A DNA stretch of 64,000 nt. Source: Melitaea cinxia. Taxonomy: Eukaryota; Arthropoda; Insecta; Lepidoptera; Nymphalidae. The first letter of the stretch is position 1. Every line of letters begins with the position of its first letter. Of this stretch, positions 10,900 through 22,287 are shown piece by piece. The notes under the pieces were generated by a model. The model searched no databases. It was not told the origin of the DNA and saw only the letters and a list, made by a program, of their open reading frames with translations. The stretch is taken from positions 4,276,001 to 4,340,000 of the forward strand of contig NC_059414.1 of assembly GCF_905220565.1 (NCBI RefSeq), read 5' to 3'. The position numbers were made by a program, and so were the translations under genes.

Positions 10900-11375
10900 T
10901 TCGAAGATTCCGCAATGCATGAAGATAAAAGTCTTCGAGCAATGCGTCCTGTCTGTGTAAACATACGGAGAAGAGACGTGGACACTGACGAAGGGACTGA
11001 TGACAAAAGTTTGAAGTCGCTCAACGTGCAATGGAACGGTCTATACTTGGGGTTTCTCTCAAAGATACGATTAGAAATGAGACTATCCGCGAGAGAACGA
11101 AAGTAACCGACATAGCCCACAGAATTAGCAAGTTGAAGTGGCAGTGGGCTATTCATCTGTGTCGCAGGACCGATGGCCGTTGGAGCAGAAAAGGTCCTGG
11201 AGTGGAGACCGCGTCTTGGCAAACGCAATGTGGGATGTCCTCCGGTCCGTTGGACCGACGATCTACGTAAGATTGCCGTTGTAGGCTGGATGAGGATTAC
11301 GGAAAACCGGGATGTCTGGCGCAAATTTGGAGAAACCTATGTCTAGCAGTGGATTGCAATAGGCTGAAGTAATAA
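10900..11375 (+). pseudogene. RTE-clade LINE, C-terminal remnant
   Basis: The reading VERSILGVSLKDTIRNE, then KVTDIAHRISKLKWQW, then RRTDGRWSRK is characteristic of the C-terminal end of RTE-type LINE proteins. A frameshift follows near 11190, after which another frame gives the conserved PPVRWTDDL block and the last residues before the typical end AACCTATGTCTAGCAGTGG. No RT core or endonuclease remains. It is a 5'-truncated dead copy with at least one frameshift. The minus-strand 142-residue frame over the same DNA is a shadow. Confidence 0.8.
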
Positions 11376-11466
11376 CAAAATAAAATGGCAGAGTAAATTA
11401 CATGAATACCAATACTCTTTATACGTAATCTAATACTATTCAACGAGCAATTTTTACATATAGATA

Positions 11467-12048
11467 TACTAGCTGTGCCCGCGGCTTCGCCTGCGTTGAA
11501 ACCAGTGTGTCACAAAGTTTTCCCGGGAAAATTCCAGTGAAACTCTCATCGAAATTGGCTTAGCCGTTCCGTAAACCTTTTATATATATAAATAATCTGA
11601 ATCTTGGAAACGGTTCCAACGATTTTCATAAAATTTAGTATGCGGAGGATTTCGGGGGCGATAAATCGATAAAGCTAGGATTCATTTTTAGAAAATATCC
11701 TTTTATCCCTGCTTTTAGGAAATGAACAAATGGCTAAAATATCGTTAGAATACGAAGGTAAATTTCGCAAATCTCAATAAAGTTGTAATAGCTAAGGAGG
11801 GAAATCGGCCAGTCTGAATCGACCGAGAAGACCACGGTTCAAACCACTATGTGTCCAGATTGATTGCTTTTTTTTTCTAATTGCACTCATGATGTTTTAT
11901 TTGAATAAGCAGTTCATATTTTTTATTATTATGTCGGTAAGATCGAAAAATATCATTCATATTTTATCAATATGAAATTCATATTTAAATATGATTTCCA
12001 AAAACACGATTTACTAAAAATACCGAGCTAAGCTCGGTCACCCAGGTA
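11467..12048 (+). mobile_element. Helitron-like non-autonomous element
   Basis: The element begins CTAGCTGTGCCCGCGGCTTC, a start seen in several other places in the window. A 7-bp hairpin, CCGAGCTAAGCTCGG (12023-12037), lies about 10 bases before the likely end. A subterminal 3' hairpin without terminal inverted repeats is a Helitron hallmark. The exact ends and superfamily are inferred. Confidence 0.45.
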
Positions 12049-12099
12049 CTTTATACTGATATAAGCTATTTATTAGGTTTATCTTATGTTTTTTTTTTA

Positions 12100-12315
12100 A
12101 TCGTAAGCGATTATCGTAGCTTATAGACGTCTGCAACTCCAGAAGCATCGCGAGGCCGTTGCTGATTCTGTTCCCTATTTCCCCCAGGAGCTCCGATCAC
12201 CTTACTCACCAACAGGAACACAACACTTGCACTGCTTGAAAACATTATTTTCTGTAAGGTCGAGGTACTCGGGCTGCTCCATATTTTGAGCCGGAAATTT
12301 CCTGCTGTGCTCTAC
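12100..12315 (+). repeat. MITE-like repeat fragment
   Basis: This shares GCGATTATCGTAGCTTATAG, CAGGAGCTCCGATCACCTTA and TCTGTAAGGTCGAGGTACTC with the 46.9-kb copy. It is a partial copy, diverged, with no coding potential. Confidence 0.55.
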
Positions 12316-13940
12316 CTCAGTTAAATGTAAAAATACCAAGTAATCTCGTTATATACTGCATAATATACTTAATTGAATAAAAACGTAAATAAATATTCAG
12401 AGGCATACATAATACAGTTATAAACCGTAACACATTTATAAAAATTTCTTTGATAATATCCTGTTATGTATGAAGAAATATACGTATAAAAATAAAGAAA
12501 CTTTTCCATTATTAAATGCGGTACTCATGTTATATTTTCTCACCATCCTTTATGATTAAGAGTAGTAAAACAACACACGACCCATATCACGCCTAGTCTT
12601 TCATAATTATGTGTAAGAATATGCTGAAAGCTTTACTTATAATAAAACTGTAACACGACGAATTTTGAAGTATGAGGTTATTTGGTAATAAATTTTCGGA
12701 CAATGTTCAATAATTGATACTGAACTAAAGACTCATCATTTTTGTCTATTTGTGTATATCTAATCTAAGTTTACATTAAAAAGAATTAAAAATTTAATAA
12801 CTAATGCATATTATTCGGTTCAAGATTATATTGATAAGGATGTTTGGATTTAGTTGTTCTTTATTTCATACAAGATTTTGCTAATTTTATAATAGTTTTT
12901 TTTTTAACATGATGCACTGGGTACTTTTTATCCGTCAAGTATTTTTATAGGTCAATTTTCTTTGGAAGCAAAAAAAATTAAATATTTAATCAAAACTTCG
13001 GTAAGGAATTAAAATCAAACTATATAATCGCAATCGCAAGTCTATCTTGTTGTACGTAAGTAGTTATTTTACAATAGAGCTTGGACTTTTCGCTCCACCT
13101 GACTCATCCCGCGTAGAGAAACGTGAGTTTCAGTTAACATTTTCGGCTATTGATACACTCCCAAGTGTTAACATCATATTTCATAATCTACAATTTAATT
13201 GATAAATAAACTTGGCATTATCTGAGACCGTTTTTGTTATATCCGACTTGTATATTCTGAGATTAGAACATACAAACATAGTCTTCGATCGTAGAGACAA
13301 TTATGCCGTGTATTAAAACTAAAAATGGAAGGAAACATTACTGATTATGGAAGCATTTTACAGAGTACGTTGTTTTCCTAGGGATTTTGGAACCTGATCT
13401 TAGAAAAAAAAATATTTTCTGTTAATATTTATAGTGTATCAATGTTATCTTTAGCCTATTTATTTAAGGTTTACCGCTAAACGGGAGTTTTACACTTACA
13501 CAATTATTGGTACAACGTTGGATAATTGTAACATTAGCCAATTGTAAATCTATTTTAAAATAAACATGACATGTCTTAGATACATAATATACATTAATAA
13601 ACACATTGTATATACTTATTTGCTTATTATATATATAAGGTATGAAAATTATTATTATTAAATACATAATACAGAATCATAGAAAATTTATTCTTTAAAA
13701 GTTTCAATAAAAATTCTTGCGGCTTTTTGAGAAATACAACATGCGATCTGCTTTTGTATTTATTAAAAGAATATGACATGTTAATTTTCTCTCTTAATGT
13801 ACTCATTTATTAATGCTTCATTAAATCTTCAGTAGCTGCTATTTCAGAAATAGCAATTAAAATATACATTATTTATACCTTTTTTAAACAAGTAACATTT
13901 TTCAAGATGGCTACTTTTAAAATGTAGCAACAGAGTAACA
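12316..13940. other. AT-rich intergenic DNA
   Basis: No coding region, RNA gene or clear repeat is recognised. The 67-residue minus frame at 13464-13667 is low-complexity and not convincing. Confidence 0.4.
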
Positions 13941-13942
13941 TA

Positions 13943-14322
13943 ACCGAAGAGCCCGTGAGGGCCAGACCTTCATTATTTTATAAAAGCTGAAAGTCTCTCA
14001 GCGCATGCTCCCAACACTGGTTAAAGCAATAGCGAATATGAATATATATTAATTTGTATATAAATGTTTATATTTTTTTTATTGCGTACGTATGTGTATA
14101 ATGTATATGTATGTATAATTGTTTTTGTATGTTGTATTTTTTTTACTTATTTATATTTATATACCACCTGCCTATCTGAAAAGCAATATCCCTTTCATTA
14201 TCAGGTTGTCTTGAAGATATTGCTTTTTAGCAATAAGATCGCCTGGTTGTTCAATTTGTTACTTTAATTGCCTGTAATGTAAATTTTGTTCTTTCTTTAA
14301 ATGTGCAATAAAGTAAAAAAAA
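13943..14322 (+). repeat. LINE-like 3' region ending in a polyadenylation signal
   Basis: The start GAGCCCGTGAGGGCCAGACC and the end ATGTGCAATAAAGTAAAAAA resemble a LINE 3' untranslated region. The middle contains GATATTGCTTTTTAGCAATA, a hairpin. The first 95 bases occur inverted at 15905-16005. The 67-residue frame at 14064-14267 is low-complexity. Confidence 0.5.
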
Positions 14323-14597
14323 GATAATTACGTCATTTCCTAATGCGTAACTTTTTTTGTTCTGTTCGAAGTTCGAAGTTATATTAGTTAAGTTCGTTAA
14401 CCTGTACCCCAAACTTTTGTAACTTAACTTACTTCATAGTATAAAACTGAACTTTATACGTGTCACTTGAGTTGGTATACGGTCAATATCGATAGCTCCA
14501 ATCCCGACCTAATCAAACATTTAGGTTAACCGCGTGTGCAAGCGCGAAGTAATTTTATACACCTATAATATCTGGTATCTGCCAAGGCCACCATTAG

Positions 14598-15904
14598 TTA
14601 ACCCTAGATCACTAAACATATTTCGTTGTTACCATGTCACTAAACATTCGACTGACAGACGAACAAATAAAACTACAAATATTTGTTTTATTTATAATAT
14701 GTCTGAAAAAAGAACACTATGGCACGGTTGAGTCATTATTGTATATTAAGTTTTAGCAAATAAACATGTGTTTTAACTACTTCTCACAGTCATTATAGGT
14801 TAGAACCGTGTGCTTCCCGCAAATGGCCTTCTTACACATGTAGCACGAGTATTTGGTCATCCTGCGTTTTTTATATGCGCAAAATCCTCAAATTTTTCGC
14901 TTGTTTATCTGTTCTTGAGTTGAACTAGTTGCAGCTTCATCAATTTTCAAAATATCTTTTATGGTTGCTGTAATATCCCTTCTCAAAGTTTATATACCAT
15001 AGCGTTCGTGTAGCAAGGTAAAGCCATCAGCTACTTTTTGGATGAGAGCTCTACGCTTCAAGGGCTTTTGACCTAGCTTGACCATATTAGGCGCATAAAT
15101 AACATATATGTTGACCACGGTCAAATTTAAAATGTCATAAAATAGTGCTTGAGACCACCTGTTAGTTTTACGATTAGCACTCATACCCGAACACATTTGA
15201 TCGATGGTAGCGACGACGCCTTTGGTACTATTATATAAATAAATTATTTCTGGTTTACTTGTCACGCCTTTAATATTAGGTTGATCTTTAGCAAAGCACA
15301 GAAAATATACCATTTCGTTATACTTAGGTTTGAATGACACTAGAGCTTTCTCAGCAGCAAAACCAAACATAGAAGTGCCAACATGCTTATCTTTTCGGTT
15401 TTAATTACTGATGGAATCTCTTTCTTATTACTTCGAACAGTACCAACAATAATCAATTGGTTAGAATCATACAGGAGTTCTGCAGCTAAAGGAACAGAAG
15501 TAAACCATATCCACGTTCCATCCATACATATCCATATATACGTTTATACAAATGCTTCACGTACATTCCAAGAGGCAAATTTATTATTATTATACAAACG
15601 ACAAACAATATTGTATCGCATTTGACCAATATAAGCATTAATAAACAATAAAAATAAAAAATTGAAAAACAATGTAGATTTTTTTCACAAAGTGTCACTA
15701 AACATTCGTTTGTGGGTCGAATAATTCGCAATATCTCCGGAACTGTTATGAGTGCAACTGCGTCTCTTCCGCATGTGACAATAATTAACCGATCAGGAAG
15801 GTACTGACGCGGGCAACGTAGTTAGGCGTCGGGAACATACCTGCACACCGAATGCGGAAGGGGTCTGTCGACTGTGAGACGAATGATTAGTGATCTAGGG
15901 TTAA
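14598..15904 (-). mobile_element. piggyBac-family element, internally deleted
   Basis: TTAA target duplications lie at 14598-14601 and 15901-15904. The element starts CCCTAGATCACTAA and ends with its exact inverse, giving 14-bp terminal inverted repeats starting CCCTAG, typical of piggyBac. The inside carries the C-terminal half of a minus-strand transposase. At 1.3 kb it is about half the length of a complete element. Its right end lies inside a repeat that continues at 15905. The intact ends mean it could be moved by a transposase supplied elsewhere. Confidence 0.88.
14785..15530 (-). pseudogene. piggyBac transposase remnant (C-terminal half)
   Basis: Successive minus-strand pieces match the transposase pattern. 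WFTSVPLAAELL and IIVGTVRSNKKEIP lie at 15525-15410, then after a frameshift NSTKGVVATIDQMCSG and RKTNRWSQALFYDILN at 15370-15120. After another break comes a cysteine-rich end with TKYSCYMCKKAICGKH near 14845, the usual C-terminal zinc-binding region. The D in TIDQMC sits where the family has its last catalytic Asp. The N-terminal half with the first catalytic residues is absent. No functional protein is possible. Confidence 0.85.
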
Positions 15905-16005
15905 ACTTCATATTCGGCCATTGCTTCTATCGGTGTTGGAAGCATGCGCCGAGAAATTTTCAACTTTTATGAAATGACGAAAGTCTGGTCCTCCTAGGCT
16001 CTTGA
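15905..16005 (-). repeat. Inverted copy of the 13.94-kb LINE-like repeat
   Basis: The block GGAAGCATGCGCCGAGAAAT and its neighbours are the reverse complement of 13945-14040 with moderate divergence. The piggyBac element inserted at the TTAA forming its edge. Confidence 0.6.
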
Positions 16006-17242
16006 TCTAATATGTAATATACATAAATTTAAAACGCGTTTGTCATATTATTTTTTTATATTCTGGTTATTAAAATTTTAAATTGTTTTATTCAAACTTA
16101 TTTTTCGTACAATATAGGTAGAAAACGTGAAAGGAAAAAAAACCATGTAGTGTCGTGGGGCACCAATTAGGAACGAAGTTCCTTATTATAAAATATTAAT
16201 TTCAAGTTTTATTCGAGGTATAAAGAAAATAATTATTCTAGAATACATTTTTAGTGTGATTTTTATATCGATAAAAATAAAAAAACTACTTCACAAAATT
16301 ATCTTAACACATTTATTTTATTTACAATGATTTGTAAAAATGTAGAATAGTTATCGAATGATACAATAATAATAGCAAACTGCAATAATAATAATAACAG
16401 TCATCACTAGACTATACATTAGACACTGTATAGCCATTATACATGACTATATATAAGGATCTTATGCTTTTATTTAACGTTACGGACGTTTTTTGCCGGC
16501 GGTAACCCTCCGCAACGAAGCCAAATACTAATAATTTACAACGAAATAAAAGGCACAAATTTTAAGTTAATATCATAAGGATGAAGAGATCATTGTTTTG
16601 TTTGATTGCGATAATCTCGAGAGCATGCGGTACGATAAGAAAAAAAATATTAAGCAGCAACTGAAGCAGCAAACAGTCACTACTTTTACGTCCAATATAT
16701 TATTATTATCAAATGTTAGTAAAAAATAAACATTTTTGTGTTTCTGTGTATCAAAAATTTATTTTTTAGAATATCGGTAAAATAGTCCAAAAAATTAAAA
16801 GATAATAAAATTCATAAAATAAATAATACAGGTGAGTTATGAAAATGTTTATTACTCGCTGAAAAAAAAAGAAAATCCAATTTTTTCATATCACAGTTTA
16901 TCCATGAAAGCTTATTGGATCTTACGAAGGTTTGAACAAAAAGCGGAAGAATAAAGCCATCGTCTTAGGATAATCGCCTCATTTTCTGACTGTTACCAAA
17001 AGAAACTACTTTTATCTTTATATTAAATAAATAAATTTCATTCTTTTAAACGTTTTTTGTTATGTTTTCTCTAAGCGTATTTTATTTAGGTTCTTTCAAA
17101 GATGAATCAATATTTATAATTTTTTTCTATACAAATCAAAGTATTACTTTAGTTCTACATACTTTATAGCTTATATATCAATTAGCTCTATATATCTTAA
17201 CATATTTAATTATGAAATAATAAATATATCTATTAATAAAAT
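16006..17242. other. AT-rich intergenic or intronic DNA
   Basis: No gene or known repeat recognised. If the exon candidate at 17.3 kb is real, this is its first intron. Confidence 0.35.
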
Positions 17243-17508
17243 ACACTCACCATAATTAATGAAATCCAATAGATTAACAAATATAAATAGAACACTCTGA
17301 TAACACAGAATAAAACTTCGAACTTTTCGCACAGTCGCGTAAAAATAAAACAACCGAGGGACGCGTACGAACCGCACGCCAGCCCGTAACGCACTGACGT
17401 CTCGACACCCAGGAAAACAGTACAAAACTTTTTAAACAACCCTTACCAAAATACAGATTAAAAATTAACGTATTCACACGACGAATAAAAAACAACTACT
17501 GAATCAAC
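17243..17508 (-). promoter_or_regulatory. Candidate promoter and 5' non-coding exon
   Basis: On the minus strand, arthropod initiator-like TCAGT motifs occur near 17490-17510. About 250 bases with a GC-richer core (17310-17420) follow inside an AT desert, and the stretch ends TTAATTATG directly followed by GTGAGTGT, a strong splice donor, near 17250. The three overlapping frames across it do not resemble proteins. It looks like the first exon of a gene whose coding exons lie further left, probably outside the window. Confidence 0.35.
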
Positions 17509-17985
17509 TGAAAGCTAAGCGCCACACGTAGCAAATAGTTTATCGGTACAGATAAGATATATTTTGTAACTCAATTATTATATTAAGTAAATTAATATAT
17601 CCAGGTGATAACAGAGTTTAATATAAACCCTTTTATCGCGAGTCGAGTGCTAGATATCGTATTAAAAATAAAACTAAATAGCGACGTGATTTATGGTAGA
17701 ATAATCGTGACGAACAGGGCAATATTTAATGTTTACTGTGATTAAGAATTGAACACACATATATACATATTTCAGACAAATCGATCGAAAATTGACTTCT
17801 TGCTGTCTTAATTAGCGTCTTTTTCACTTCCTTTTTTATAGAAATTAATTCTTTTATTTTTATTAAACAAGCTTACAAATACCCTTCCTTGTCAGTCGGG
17901 TAAAAACAGTGCTTTATTAATAAACGAATTTATTTTATATGACTAAACTATAGTTAAACCAAAGACGTAAATAATTAAAAGAATA
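17509..17985. other. AT-rich intergenic DNA
   Basis: Nothing recognised. Confidence 0.35.
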
Positions 17986-17991
17986 TACGCT

Positions 17992-18312
17992 TCAGCCTGC
18001 AACATCCCACTGCAGGGTATAGGCCTCTTCCCCATGTAGGAGAAGGCTCAGAACTTAATCCACCACGTTGCTCTAATACGGGTTGGCGGTTATATTCTCT
18101 ACTATAAGTAACGATCGCTATCAAGTGTACATGATACCGACCGACCGAGGCCGACAGCTTAACGTGCTCTCCGAGGCACTGTGGGGAGACCCATAAGAAC
18201 TAACAACCAGGCCGGAAATAAATATATGTAAATACGCAAGTATCCACTCCGAGCTGGAAACGAACCGGCTACCGTCAGTGTTTAGGCGCCACCGACACGG
18301 CACTCGCACACC
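17992..18312 (-). mobile_element. SINE-like element, tRNA-related head
   Basis: Inverted relative to the 20.4-kb copy. The tail block begins CGCTTCAGCCTGCAACATCC, and the body has GTAACGATCGCTATCAAGTG and GGCACTGTGGGGAGACCCAT. The head end resembles a tRNA-like A box near 18290. The 62-residue frame at 18121-18309 is incidental. Confidence 0.6.
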
Positions 18313-18738
18313 AGAGCGGTCGAAAAAGTTTTTAATGTGTTAACAACTTTCACTATCATTTGTATGAAAATGGGATATACATATGTAGTTATGTACATTG
18401 TTTTTATCGTTGATCACGGAATTTGTGCACAGTGAGTGCACCCTTCGTCATGTCGTAAACTCAAAACGACCAACTACTAATATAGTAAATATTCCGTTTG
18501 TTGGATTATCTTTGGCTTTTGTGAATTAAATACCTGGCCAAAAACTAGTTATTTGACAAAAGAATATTTTAAATAATATAAGGGTTCCCCTCCTAACAAT
18601 ATTCATCCATTGATAAAACATCTGGATTATTCTTAAACAAAACAAAACATCCTTATAGAAATCTAATTTGCAGTATTATTTACTCTTACCTTCTACGCCG
18701 TTTTATATTAAAATAAATTAATTAATTTAAAATTATTT

Positions 18739-18741
<3 letters not shown>

Positions 18742-18777
<36 letters not shown>
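18742..18777. repeat. (TA)n microsatellite
   Basis: An uninterrupted alternating TA run. Confidence 0.95.
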
Positions 18778-18783
<6 letters not shown>

Positions 18784-19080
18784 TAATTTTCTAACCTTAC
18801 TTTTTCTCCTTCAACTATTTTTATACGACTTCATTTAATTGTCAGCCTTTTTTTTTTTAACTTCAACGAGAATCTAATAACAAAGAAAACCTAAACTAAA
18901 CAGTACTATGAATTACAAACTATTCTTTGTTTTAAGGCTTCCTTACTTCTACGTTTATTATTTAATATTCTATTCTAATATTTAATTATTTATGGAGATG
19001 AGAAAAACATAAATTATAAAGATTTGACTACAAAAAAAAAAACTACTAACTCAATAAATGCAGACTAAATTATATGTCGT
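18778..19080. other. AT-rich intergenic DNA
   Basis: Nothing recognised. Confidence 0.35.
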
Positions 19081-19082
19081 AC

Positions 19083-19412
19083 TGTGTGGCTACGGTACTC
19101 AAAAATATAGCCACCCCCTCTCTTCCCGTGGGTGTCGTAAGAGGCGACTAAAGGATAACACAGTTCCGCTACCACCTTGGAACTTAAAAAGCTGACCGGT
19201 GGCGGGATAACCATGCAACTGCTGGCTTTGAAATACACAGGCCGAAGACGGGTAGCAGCGTCTTCGGTGCGACAACGCCAGTACTGCGGTCACCAACCCG
19301 CCTACCCAGCGTGGTGACTATGGGCAAAACACATGAGTTCACGTTATTTTTGGCGTAAACTTGTGGAGGCCTATGTCCAGCAGTGGACTGTATAGGCTGT
19401 AATGATGATGAA
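19083..19412 (+). mobile_element. Non-LTR retrotransposon 3' end (RTE-like family)
   Basis: This copy contains CCACCCCCTCTCTTCCCGTG, the AGACGGGTAGCAGCGTCTTC hairpin block and the end AGGCCTATGTCCAGCAGTGG with a TAATGATGATG tail. Of the copies in the window this one keeps a clean 3' tail. The minus-strand frames over it are shadows. Confidence 0.7.
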
Positions 19413-19649
19413 ATTATATGTAATTGGTCGACAGTAATCAATAATTGAGTAATATTTGAGGCATGATAATTAATTAATTGCATATTTTCCATACCAATAA
19501 TCAATTATTATTATTTCACGTAACGAAAATACGTCAACTGAACTGTAGAGTACGAATAAAAAAGAATATTTAATTTTGCTAAGCCATAAATCATCATCAT
19601 GAATAATTTTAGTACATTTATTTTGTGGTAAGCAACAAAATAAAAAAAA

Positions 19650-19740
19650 CAAGTGTGCCATCTAACTTATATCTCCCTCTTAACTTTCTTTCGCTTCACC
19701 CGATCACACTTTTCGTAACGCTCAGCATAATTTGACCTTA
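19650..19740 (-). repeat. Dispersed repeat fragment
   Basis: The TATCTCCCTCTTAACTTTCT and CACCCGATCACACTTTTCGT blocks recur at 43.6 kb and, inverted, at 49.28 kb. Around it, 19413-19649 and 19741-20036 are AT-rich without genes. Confidence 0.55.
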
Positions 19741-20036
19741 AACAGTCATTTTATAAAAAAATATAAATAAAATATCATCTCAGTTTTGTACCTTCAATGT
19801 TTTATGGTAAAATAACCTATATTTTCGGTACCGGTATCTCAGTAATTGAGTTATTTGAATAACTTTATTACGGAGATACCAGTCACTAGTATTAAAGACA
19901 CCTGCAGCATATATATAACATGCGACATCAATGGAAGAAAAGTGTATTATATGTGAAAAATAATTTATCATATTTTATTGAGGTGACCCACAGTTGAAAA
20001 TATCTTGCTCAAAGTTTGGAGTAGTCTGACTACAAG

Positions 20037-20395
20037 CTAAGCTAAGCTACAAGCTAGTCTGGCAAACAAGCGTACAGCACACCTGATGGTAAGCGATTAC
20101 CGTAGCTTATAAACGTCTGTAACACCAGAAGCATCGCAAATGCGTTACCGACCCTATCCCCAATTACCTCCAGACACCTTAGAGAAGATTATAACTGAAT
20201 AATATTATTCAAAGTAGTCTTGTGAATGTTGTGATGCTGTGCCGTGTGTCCCTGTGGCGAGTAAGCTAGCCTCTGGCTAGTCAGAGTCAAAATGGTGAGT
20301 AGCTAGGATAAATAACACATTCATGAAAGTCGGATGTGTTTCAAGCTACGGTATCCACTCATATCAAGCGAGCCATTCGTTTGTTTGTTTATAAA
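20037..20395 (+). mobile_element. Non-autonomous inverted-repeat element (MITE-like)
   Basis: The left end reads GCAAACAAGCGTACAGCACA, then CCTGATGGTAAGCGATTACC. The right end, ATCAAGCGAGCCATTCGTTT, is an imperfect inverse of the left. It is a complete-looking member of the family also at 8.3 kb. No coding capacity. Confidence 0.55.
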
Positions 20396-20412
20396 GGGTA
20401 AAAAATATTCAT

Positions 20413-20728
20413 GGCGCCGCGTTGGCGCAACGGTCACAGCACTGGTTTGTGGCTGATACACACATGACAAACATTTGTATTGGCCATAAAGATGTTTGCC
20501 GTGGTCTGGGTGTTTGTGCAGACCTTGTGGGTCTGCCCACCTTGCCTCGGAGAGCACGTTAAGCCGTCGGTCACGGGTGTTATCGTGTACAACTGATAGC
20601 GATCGTTACTCATAGTAGGGAATATATCGGCCAACCTCCATTGAAGCAGCATGGTGGTTTATCATTCTCCTACATGGAGAAAGAGACCTATGCCCAGCAG
20701 CGGAATATTACAGGCTGAAGCGTTAGTA
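20413..20728 (+). mobile_element. SINE-like element
   Basis: The head GCGCCGCGTTGGCGCAACGG is a tRNA-like A-box region. The body has TTTGCCGTGGTCTGGGTGTT and ATAGCGATCGTTACTCATAG. The end CCTATGCCCAGCAGCGGAAT resembles a LINE 3' end, so mobilisation by a LINE partner is likely. The B box is damaged. Confidence 0.65.
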
Positions 20729-21035
20729 TAAAAAAATATTCTATTTCTGTCAATCTTTAAAACACCTTTTATGTAACAAAAATAATTAATTATGTTAGAC
20801 TACGGATTAATGACTTATAACTAAGTATACATTTCGACTTTCATCCCTTCTCTCAAAGGAACCAAAACTTCGAACGTGCCGAATTTCAGGATTAGGCACA
20901 CCAATTGCCCTACCTCGTAATATAAACTAAAATCTTTCCGTTTCATTTAACCCCATCAATTAATTTGGACGAAAAACCCGGCTAGAGTACAGACTAAACA
21001 CTTACCAACCAAACCAAATATGATTAAGAAATAAT
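20729..21035. other. AT-rich intergenic DNA
   Basis: Nothing recognised. Confidence 0.35.
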
Positions 21036-21039
21036 GTCA

Positions 21040-21148
21040 CATACATACATACATGCATATAATCACGCCTCTTTCCCGTAGGGGTAGGCAGAGACCACTT
21101 CTTTCCACTTGCTACGATCCTTACATACTTGTTTCGCTTCGAGTGGAT
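21040..21148 (-). repeat. LINE tail fragment
   Basis: CACGCCTCTTTCCCGTAGGG followed by GGCAGAGACCACTTCTTTCC is a widespread lepidopteran LINE-tail type. Read on the minus strand it gives a short W-K-E-type protein end. The identification is from memory of the motif and is tentative. Confidence 0.45.
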
Positions 21149-21434
21149 GAAGTGGACAATGTTAAGGGACTAATAATTTTTTTATTAGTCTAATCTTTAA
21201 CGATTTTAAAGAACCATTTATATGTATGATACACTTAAAAGAAAATTTTCTTACAGTTACCGTGATTTATCCTTCATAAAATATTAGTTTGCATTCTCTC
21301 TTGGGACTCTCTTGTCAAAATACCTTTCACATAAAGGAAGGATGCTTACTTATATTATATCACAGCTATAAAGGTAAATCTTGCGAGCGACATGATAATA
21401 ATTTTAAAGGAGGGGCAATATAATATTATAGAAT

Positions 21435-22170
21435 ACTAGCGACCTGCCCCGGCTTCGCACGGGTGAAATGCTGATACTAATAATATACTACAGAATGTCT
21501 TTATATACAACGTTCACAGCTTTTATGACAGCTTTTTTATTCAGACAATACAAACATGTTTTTCTTTAGATGTTACTCTTGAATTGATGGATTATAATTT
21601 TAATCTAATCCTATCCAACCTAATGTACTTACTATAAATGCAGGTTAAAATTTAACCTTAAAACCGACTAAAATACGAACATACAATTTTGAAAAAAATG
21701 TCGCGCCGGCCCTGGCCGGTACTAATGGTATTAATGGTACTCACAATGAATTAATGCTGTTTTGCTTAAAATTGGTTCGTATATAAGCTATTATTTCTCA
21801 TAAAAAGTAAATGATAAAAAATGGTTATTGTAGGTTACTGCTAAGAGGTAAGACATATACTATCGCGGACTTTTTTGTAGACCTTTTTAAGGCGTACTAT
21901 ACTGTGGTACAATATTCTCGTAGGGTTCAGCCAGCATTTGCAATGTAAGTGCAAAAAAATGTGTTTATTTATGACATCACATTAGAAATGTCGAAAATCA
22001 TCAGTTTTTCTCTACTATACTATGCATATATTATACATATAAACCTTCCTTTTGAATCAATTCATCTATTAAAGAAAACCGCATTAAAATCCGTTGCGTA
22101 GTTTTAAAGATCTAATCATACATAGAGACAGACAGCGTGAAGCGAGTTTGTTTTATAATATGTATTGATG
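21435..22170 (+). repeat. Helitron-like or related non-autonomous repeat
   Basis: It begins ACTAGCGACCTGCCCCGGCT and includes CGCACGGGTGAAAT. The end reads CAGCGTGAAGCGAGTTTGTT followed by an AT-rich tail. Start and end types match dispersed lepidopteran repeats. No coding sequence. Confidence 0.4.
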
Positions 22171-22287
22171 AATCTGAAATAAATACTTTATGTATAGAAT
22201 TGAAATAGATTAGTTTTTTATAATAATACTAATAATAATAATAATAGATAATCATTTATTTACAAGAACATGGTATTATAGTTGTAC

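Noticed and set aside
10896..11324. 142-residue minus frame
   Set aside because: Antisense of the RTE remnant, whose plus-strand readings carry the conserved motifs.
15383..15731. Small frames on both strands beside the transposase remnant
   Set aside because: They overlap the broken piggyBac transposase in wrong frames.
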